From contig NZ_LIPD01000014.1 in assembly GCF_001905545.1 (NCBI RefSeq), positions 62,001-126,000 on the forward strand: DNA of 64,000 nt, given 5' to 3'. The DNA comes from Streptomyces sp. CB02056. Its GTDB lineage: Bacteria > Actinomycetota > Actinomycetes > Streptomycetales > Streptomycetaceae. Positions 58,682-64,000 of the stretch are shown piece by piece; position 1 is the stretch's first letter; each line of letters starts with the position of its first letter. The notes under the pieces were generated by a model that was given only the letters and a program-made list of their open reading frames with translations, was not told where the DNA came from and searched no databases. Made by a program: the position numbers and the translations under genes.

Positions 58682-59615
58682 GAACCGCACTTCCATCCTC
58701 CAGTGAATCGACAAGCTGGAGGGGTGTAGATCACGCGGCCGGGCCGACACCCAGCCCGTGGGCGCCCACCCCGGAACGACCGGCCGCGTCGGCCCTCCCG
58801 GGAGCCCGGGGAACCAGAGGCACCCGGAGCCGGGCGACTCCACAGGCGATGGCCAGCGGCTCCGGCACACCTTCGGTCCCCGACCTCAGGACGCACGCGG
58901 CAGCTGGCGGAGGATCTGTTCGGGCTTCCAGCCGCCGCCGGCGGGCGCACAGCGGGGTGAGGGGTTGCGGTCCCTGAACGCGCCGCTCGCGATGCCAATT
59001 CGGACGCATCGCTGCGGATGGCGCTACGCGGGCAACCGCAGCGCCCGGCACGACGGCGGCCAGCAGCGCGTCGACGAGCACGAGAACGGATTCCGAGACG
59101 TTCACCTGGTCATCCCCCCACGGGACAGAGGCCTTGGCGACAAGCCGCGCGAAGTGCTGGGGTCTTCGCGCTCAAGGCAGCACCAGTATCGATTGGTTAC
59201 CTATAGCCCGCTACGACGCTTGCTTGCCGCCAGAGATGGTCATCGCTTGCGACAGTTGATGAAGCTACTGGTGAGCGGCTTTCTATCGGACGATGATCTT
59301 GATGGGGGAGCGGTGCTGCCCAGAGATAGGATCACCCGATCGTGGGACGCAAGCTCGATATATATCGGCGAACCCTGCGATGCCGCTTGAGAACGCCGTA
59401 AGAACCCATAGCGCGCTTCGACGGAGCTGGCCTTCAAGCAGTTGGGGAGCGGCGGCACCCGGAGTGAACTCGAACCGCTCATGGGAAACGCCGCCGACTC
59501 CGTGCGGTGGTCGCGGAGTTCTCGGGGCCGGGTCGAATGAACAGGTCGGCCAGCGGCGGTGTCCGTCCGAGGACTTCACCGCCGCCGGCCTCTCGACCGA
59601 CCCAATGGCGCGCTT
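58682..59615. other. Gene-poor region beside the CRISPR array
   Basis: About 930 bases with lower GC and no convincing gene. Some open frames exist (for example plus 58758-59390) but they lack codon bias, motifs and a good ribosome site. The stretch from about 59180 to 59400 is AT-richer than anywhere nearby. It may be remnant of an inserted or decayed element, or the trailer side of the CRISPR locus. Confidence 0.4.
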
Positions 59616-59766
59616 GTTGAGAGCCCTCCAGGGCTGATGAGAACGAACCTGACCGGCGCCACGACGGCACCGAACTAGCGTCGGCCTGCCAAGGCTAGCG
59701 GCCTTTGTCGGATCTCACCAACGATCACCGCCCCCATCGGGAGACCCCGTGAGCCCGTTTCACCCT

Positions 59767-60313
59767 GTGGCGAGCCCTCCAGGGCCGGTTGCGACGGTGG
59801 GTGGCGCTCGGCACGTGGACGCCGTACACCCGTTGCGAGCCCTCCAGGGCTGATCACCACCGGGAGGAAGCGCTGGACCTGGCCCACCGGGTCGCGTTGC
59901 GAGCCCTCCAGGGCTGATCACCACCGGGAGGAAGCGCTGGACCTGGCCCACCGGGTCGCGTTGCGAGCCCTCCAAGGCGGATCACCACGGAGGAACCGAT
60001 GCCGCCGAACCTTCACCGGGTCACGTTGCGAGCCCTCCAGGGCTGGTTGCGACCACCCCCTCGGCCAGCTGAAGGAGACCCGTGGCCACGTTGCAAGCCC
60101 TCCAGGGCTGGTTGCGACGCGCATCGACCTCGCCCGCTCCGCCGGGACGGACTTGTTGCAAGCCTTCCAGGGCTGGTCGCGACCCGCCCGGTGGAGACGC
60201 TCTCCGAGGCGGAGATGATGTTGCAAGCCCTCCAGGGCTGGTTGCGACCGCGAATCCACAGACGTTGTGGCAGCACGAGCAGGGGTTGCAAGCCCTCCAG
60301 GGCTGGTTGCGAC
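59767..60313. CRISPR. CRISPR array with nine 29-bp repeats and eight spacers
   Basis: Consensus on this strand: GTTGCAAGCCCTCCAGGG then CTGGTTGCGAC (29 bases). Repeats start at 59767, 59832, 59896, 59960, 60025, 60090, 60155, 60220 and 60285; spacers are 35-36 bases. A further degenerate copy is at 59616-59644, and a vestige may lie near 59677. The repeat has the dyad AGCCC-TCCA-GGGCT, a crRNA hairpin. The five right-hand copies are the most regular; those at 59832-59988 are degenerate in their last nine bases. Two complete units (59832-59895 and 59896-59959) are identical, so one spacer is duplicated. Read on the minus strand the repeat ends TTGCAAC, like an 8-base 5' handle, suggesting minus-strand transcription. 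Confidence 0.95.
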
Positions 60314-60525
60314 CCGAGGGTAAAGCACCAGGCCCAGTGACGTGCGCGGTTGGCGTGCGGCGATGCCGTTGCGGCGACTCGGCGATAGTGCATCGTCGCA
60401 GGTCAGAGCGCTTTGGGTCTAGTGCCTCTGCGGGTGGACGCTGTTCCCGTCGCGGGGCTGGCGGCGGTGACGCCGGGGCCTCTAGCACATATGACTGGCT
60501 ATTGCTCCAAATCGTGAGGAATGTG
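60314..60525 (-). promoter_or_regulatory. Probable CRISPR leader and cas operon promoter region
   Basis: 212 bases between the regular end of the array and cas6. Because the degenerate repeats are at the other end, new spacers probably enter here and the array is transcribed leftwards from this leader, while cas6 is transcribed rightwards. An AT-richer part (about 60483-60525) immediately precedes cas6. I could not identify a convincing -35/-10 pair. Confidence 0.5.
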
Positions 60526-61290
60526 ATGTCGATCGTTCACGCCCGACTACCTTGCGGCGTGTTCGGGTTGCGGCACGCGGGTCGGGAGAGTCTGGTGCGG
60601 GTGAGGGTCGATGTGACGCCGGATGCGTCGAGTGTGCGGTGGGAGGACGTGCACGGGGCGGCGCGGGGTGTGGTGTACGGGTTGCTCAGTGGGCAGGACG
60701 AGGCCCTGGCACAGGCCCTGCACGACGGCGGGTGGCGGGGGAAGCCGCTGAAGCCGGTGGGGGTGGCCGGGCCGCTGTTTCTTGGGGCGCCGCGAAAGAG
60801 GGGCGTGTACTCGACCTCGCGGGACGGTTCGGTGTGGTTCGGGTCGCCGGTGCCGGAGATCGCGTCCGTGCTGGTGCGCGCGCTGGCCGGGGCCGATGAG
60901 CTGGTGTGGGGCGCAACGCGGTTGCGGGTGCGCGGAGTCGCGGTGGACATGGATGCGCTGCTGCCGCCGGGGGAGGGGTCGGTGGAGCTGGAGACGATGA
61001 CGCCGGTCGTGCTCAAGCACGAGAGCTGGAACCTGCTCCCGGGCGACGAGCACTACCTGGACCGCCTCCAGCACAACCTGGCGCACAAGGCGGACGTGTT
61101 GGGCCTGCCGGCCCCGCACGGTCTGCGGGTGCTGGAGGCGGGCCCCCGGCGGCGGTTCACGGTGCGTGGGGCGCCGAGGGTCGGGGCGCGGGTGCGGGTG
61201 GCGATGGAGGCTGACGGCCGGTTCGTGAACGCGATCCGCTCCTGGGGGCTGGGCTTGGACACGATCCAGGGCTTCGGGTGGGTGCGGTGA
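60526..61290 (+). CDS. cas6: CRISPR-associated endoribonuclease Cas6
   Basis: 254 residues; Cas6 cleaves the repeat hairpin of pre-crRNA. The C-terminal Gly-rich loop typical of the family is present (GLGLDTIQGFGWVR), the N-terminal half is a ferredoxin-like fold, and a His early in the chain (FGLRHAG) is a candidate catalytic residue. GAGGA lies 8 bases before the ATG; the open frame upstream crosses the CRISPR array and is not real. First gene of the cas operon; the stop overlaps the next GTG. The repeat hairpin next to it is its expected substrate. Confidence 0.85.
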   Translation: MSIVHARLPCGVFGLRHAGRESLVRVRVDVTPDASSVRWEDVHGAARGVVYGLLSGQDEALAQALHDGGWRGKPLKPVGVAGPLFLGAPRKRGVYSTSRDGSVWFGSPVPEIASVLVRALAGADELVWGATRLRVRGVAVDMDALLPPGEGSVELETMTPVVLKHESWNLLPGDEHYLDRLQHNLAHKADVLGLPAPHGLRVLEAGPRRRFTVRGAPRVGARVRVAMEADGRFVNAIRSWGLGLDTIQGFGWVR

Positions 61291-62699
61291 CGGCCCTCGT
61301 CGCGTCCGGTCATCCCTTGCAGCGGGCGGGTGCCTGGGCCGTGGCCGTCATCGCCGAGCGCGACGGCCCGGGCCGGGTGAGCGCCGCAGACCTCGACGCC
61401 ATGGCGTCCATCCTGGTGGCGGACGTGCTGGCGGCCGCGACGGCACCCAAGGACAGCGGCGGCCGCTACGACTGGTGGAAGGTCCTGTTCGCGCTGTACC
61501 CGAACTCGAAGGCCACGCACAGCAAGCGGCCCTCCGACCCGAACGTGCTGAGGCCGGACATCGAATGGCTCTTCGCCCCGGACGCCCCGCAGGCCGGGCC
61601 GGTGCGGCCGTGCACGTTCTGCGGCGCCGGTACAGCGGTTGTCTGGGCGAAGTCGAATCTCCCCCTGTACGACACCAGCAAGGCCCTGAACACCCTGCCA
61701 CCCGGCGTCCCCGGCTGGCCGGTCTGCCGGGGGTGCCGGATCGCGATGTGGGCGCTGCCCTACGGTGCCTGGGTGACGGCTGGCTCGGCCACCGTCCTGT
61801 CTTGCCAAGAGACGGACGCGGAGAGGGAGTTCGCCAGCCGTAACGTACGGCGTGCCCGCCGCGTCATGCAGGCCGGTTTCAGTGGGATGCCCGCCGGGGC
61901 CAGGCCCGAGCTCGTCGTCCTCACCGCGCTGCGGGACGCCACCGACGGCCTGTGCGCGACCACTCTGTGGAGCTTCAAGAACGACAACCAGGAGCCCTGG
62001 TTGCGCGTGACCCGCACCCGGCGCGCCGTGCCAGCCTTCCTCGCCACCGTTGACGGCAACGCGCCGCTGCGCCGTGGCTGGCACCTGCTGCGTCGTGCCC
62101 TGGCCCGGCCGGACGCCGGGAAGAGCGGCGCGAGCGAGGCGGCACGGCTGCTGTTCGAGGCTGAGGGCGGCCGGAGCCGCCCGCTGCTCGGGCAGCTGCA
62201 CCGCCTCCTCGCGGATCCCGACGGCGCGTGGGGCGTCGACGACCGCGAGGCCCTGGTCCGGCTTGCCTTCACCTACGCCGAGGAGGTCTTCGGAATGGAA
62301 ACCGATCTTGAACCGGTGGCGACGCTGATCGCCGACTGGATCGCCCAGGACGGCTCACGCGGGCGCCTGGCCGAGTATCGCAGGGCCGCGCTCAACGACT
62401 ACCAGCTCGGCGCGCTCATGGTGAAGGCCTACATGCGTCTGCAACTGGACGGGAACAAGACACCGTTGGCGGGCCCCGAGCTGTGGAAGCCGCTGATCGG
62501 GCGCCGGCCGCGTTCCTGGGAGCAGCGGATGCTCCTGTTCGCGCTGGTGTCGGTGATGCTCCAGCGCCGAGGGGTCGCGATCAGCGGCAAGGAGCCCGAC
62601 CCGCAGCAGGAACGCGAGATCGAGGAGCTGGCGGAGCAACCGGCGTTCGGCGTGGGCGCCGAGGACGAGTACGACGCATACGAGATGGAGCAGGCGTAA
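61287..62699 (+). CDS. cst1: Type I-B Cascade large subunit Cas8/Cst1
   Basis: 470 residues. Position between Cas6 and Cas7 and the zinc-finger pattern RPCTFCGAG with PVCRGCR about 45 residues later are typical of Cst1/Cas8a1-type large subunits, which recognise the PAM and nucleate target binding. Other landmarks are DWWKVLFALYPNSKATHS near residue 60-80 and LPYGAWVTAGSATVLS after the second CxxC. GTG overlaps the Cas6 stop (GTGA), so translation is coupled. Assignment rests on gene order and the Cys motifs; whole-protein similarity cannot be judged by eye. Confidence 0.8.
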   Translation: MTALVASGHPLQRAGAWAVAVIAERDGPGRVSAADLDAMASILVADVLAAATAPKDSGGRYDWWKVLFALYPNSKATHSKRPSDPNVLRPDIEWLFAPDAPQAGPVRPCTFCGAGTAVVWAKSNLPLYDTSKALNTLPPGVPGWPVCRGCRIAMWALPYGAWVTAGSATVLSCQETDAEREFASRNVRRARRVMQAGFSGMPAGARPELVVLTALRDATDGLCATTLWSFKNDNQEPWLRVTRTRRAVPAFLATVDGNAPLRRGWHLLRRALARPDAGKSGASEAARLLFEAEGGRSRPLLGQLHRLLADPDGAWGVDDREALVRLAFTYAEEVFGMETDLEPVATLIADWIAQDGSRGRLAEYRRAALNDYQLGALMVKAYMRLQLDGNKTPLAGPELWKPLIGRRPRSWEQRMLLFALVSVMLQRRGVAISGKEPDPQQEREIEELAEQPAFGVGAEDEYDAYEMEQA

Positions 62700-63761
62700 A
62701 TGGCTTACCTGGCAGGGATGATGGTGCTCTCCGTGCAGGCCGGGGCACCCAACAACGGGCGGAGTGAGGAGACGGTGTCCCGCGTCAAGTTCGCGCGGGT
62801 CAGGGGCCGCAAGTACCCGTACGTGTCCGCGCAGGCGGCGCGCCGCTGGATCCGGGAGACGATGGTCGAGCGCGGTTCGGTGCCGTCGCCCGTCACCCGG
62901 GTGGGCAAGGCGCAGGGCAAGGCGCAGAAGGCCAACACCCAGGCGGATCCCGTTCGTTACCCGGACGACGACCTGTTCGGCTACATGCGGGCGGGTGCGA
63001 GGAAGGACGACGCGGCGACCACTCTGCGCGACAGCCCGTTCATGCTCGGCACCCTGATGTCCGTCGAACCCGCCTACCCGACCGAGGACTTCGGCGTCAT
63101 GTCCCGGGGAGTGACCGAACCCGTCCTGCACGGCCACGAGTTCTACACCGCCGACCTCGCCGCGCCCTTCCTGCTCGACCTCCCGAGGATCGGCACGTTC
63201 ACCCTGCCCGGCGCGGACGGGGTGGGCCGGCCCAACTACCTCACCCAGGAGCAGGCGCTCCAGGTGGCGGAGGCCGCCGCGCTCGGCGCCACCACCGGCC
63301 CGTTCCGCGACCAGCCGGCTGTCCGGCTGCCGCTGGAGGAGCGGCGCCGCCGGGCCGCGCTGCTGCCCGAGGCGATCGCGCACCTGAGTGGCGGGGCGAA
63401 GCAGGCCCTGCACTACGGCGACCGGGTGCCCGCGCTGATCGTCCTGGTCGCCTTCAAGGGCGGCATCAACCCGCTGGGCCACGTGATCGACAGCGACCCC
63501 GACACGGGGGTGCGGGTGCGCGGGGACGTCCTGGTCCAGGAGCTCGAAGCGTGGGCGGGGGAGTGGGAGGGGCCGGTACGGATCGGTTGGCGGCCCGGCT
63601 TCCGCGACCAGGCGCGCGAGGACTTCGAGAAGCAGTGCGAGCGGCAGCTGGCCGAGGGCACCATCGTCGTCGACCACCCCCGGACTGTTCTGCTCAAGCT
63701 GGCGGAGGAACTGCGCGCGGGCGAGCTGGACGGCTGGTTCGACGACCCGGAGCCGCGATGA
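62700..63761 (+). CDS. cas7: Type I-B Cas7 (Cst2/DevR family)
   Basis: 353 residues; Cas7 forms the crRNA-binding backbone of Cascade. The N-terminal signature LAGMMVLSVQAGAPNNGRSE followed by VKFARVRGRKYPYVSAQAAR is that of Cst2/DevR proteins. The late segment IVLVAFKGGINPLGHVI is also usual. The ATG shares one base with the preceding gap after the Cas8 stop, and the gene end overlaps Cas5 as ATGA. Together with Cas6, Cst1 and Cas5 it defines a type I-B (Tneap-like) system. Confidence 0.9.
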   Translation: MAYLAGMMVLSVQAGAPNNGRSEETVSRVKFARVRGRKYPYVSAQAARRWIRETMVERGSVPSPVTRVGKAQGKAQKANTQADPVRYPDDDLFGYMRAGARKDDAATTLRDSPFMLGTLMSVEPAYPTEDFGVMSRGVTEPVLHGHEFYTADLAAPFLLDLPRIGTFTLPGADGVGRPNYLTQEQALQVAEAAALGATTGPFRDQPAVRLPLEERRRRAALLPEAIAHLSGGAKQALHYGDRVPALIVLVAFKGGINPLGHVIDSDPDTGVRVRGDVLVQELEAWAGEWEGPVRIGWRPGFRDQAREDFEKQCERQLAEGTIVVDHPRTVLLKLAEELRAGELDGWFDDPEPR

Positions 63762-64000
63762 CCCCGGCGCCACCGGGCGGGCCGGTACGGGCCCTGCGTG
63801 CGACGTTCCACGCGCCCGTGGCCTCCTTCCGGGACCCGCTGTTCCCCGGTGTCACCCGCGTTCTCCCGGTGCCGCCGCCGTCCACCGTCCGCGGGCTGCT
63901 GGCGGCCGCCACCGGCGCGTACGCCGAACCCTTCGTCCTCGGCATGGCGGCCTGGTCGGAAGGCCACGGTACCGACACCGAGACCTACCATCCGATCGCC
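63758..64000 (+). CDS. cas5: Cas5 (Cas5t-like), truncated by the window end
   Basis: The first 81 residues are present; the gene continues beyond the window. ATFHAPVASFRDPLFPGV and PVPPPSTVRGLLAAATG are the N-terminal Cas5 signature (the G-rich first RAMP strand, then the PSP loop). Cas5 caps the 5' handle of the crRNA in Cascade. ATG overlaps the Cas7 stop. Expected next genes (cas3, cas4, cas1, cas2) lie outside this window. Confidence 0.9.
   Translation, partial: MTPAPPGGPVRALRATFHAPVASFRDPLFPGVTRVLPVPPPSTVRGLLAAATGAYAEPFVLGMAAWSEGHGTDTETYHPIA

Noticed and set aside
58758..59390. A 210-residue plus-strand frame in the gene-poor region
   Set aside because: No codon-position bias, no ribosome site, no recognisable motif, and mixed composition.
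60082..60525. In-frame upstream extension of cas6 through the CRISPR array
   Set aside because: Translation of repeats and spacers only; ATG at 60526 with GAGGA at the right distance is the plausible start.

Overview
The window is very GC-rich, coding-dense DNA with mixed ATG/GTG starts, many 4-base stop/start overlaps (GTGA, ATGA) and long GC hairpins as terminators. With the gene content this points to a streptomycete-type actinobacterium (Streptomyces or Kitasatospora). I see no tRNA, rRNA, transposase or replication origin.

Layout. (1) 0.2-15 kb: a lipoprotein polysaccharide deacetylase, a small secreted protein, a rhodanese, two tandemly duplicated secreted M1 metallopeptidases, an AAC(3)-like acetyltransferase, an Old Yellow Enzyme reductase, a divergent pair of condensation-domain-like acyltransferase and MFS exporter, a serine hydrolase and a penicillin-acylase-type hydrolase. 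(2) 15-29 kb: a catabolic island. A glutamine-synthetase-like ligase and a P450 are divergent from ferredoxin, ferredoxin reductase, an acetoacetate-decarboxylase-like protein, an aldehyde dehydrogenase, a HpaD-type extradiol dioxygenase and a fumarylacetoacetase-family enzyme. A TetR regulator, amine permease, second aldehyde dehydrogenase, PuuD-like gamma-glutamyl hydrolase and MarR regulator follow. It reads as a gamma-glutamyl amine pathway joined to homoprotocatechuate meta-cleavage. The same 18-bp palindrome lies at two of its promoters. (3) 29-31.6 kb: a sigma factor with a helical partner, and a DUF574-type methyltransferase.

(4) 31.7-46.8 kb: a compact two-armed biosynthetic cluster that I cannot match to a known product. 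The minus arm encodes a PLP decarboxylase, phosphoribosyltransferase-like protein (PRTase) B, a HAD protein, a Gfo/Idh/MocA dehydrogenase, an NRPS adenylation-thiolation protein, a P450 and PRTase A. The plus arm encodes a cupin, a split ThDP decarboxylase, PRTase C, GTP cyclohydrolase I, an MFS exporter, a HAD phosphatase and two Nudix hydrolases. Three PRTase-like proteins with GTP cyclohydrolase I, Nudix and HAD enzymes suggest a nucleoside- or pterin-like moiety. The NRPS-P450 pair suggests a carrier-bound, oxidised amino acid. This is the strongest candidate for an undescribed system here.

(5) 46.8-57 kb: a wax-ester-synthase/DGAT-type acyltransferase, then secreted proteins: an esterase, and three enzymes (M23 peptidase, lysozyme/transglycosylase-like, GH43-like) that carry the same lectin-like propeller repeats. 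An FHA protein and a Ser/Thr kinase follow. (6) 57-64 kb: a frameshifted Gly-rich gene, a gene-poor stretch, then a CRISPR array and the first four genes of a type I-B-like cas operon (cas6, cas8/cst1, cas7/cst2, cas5), which runs off the end. The array appears to be transcribed away from the cas genes.
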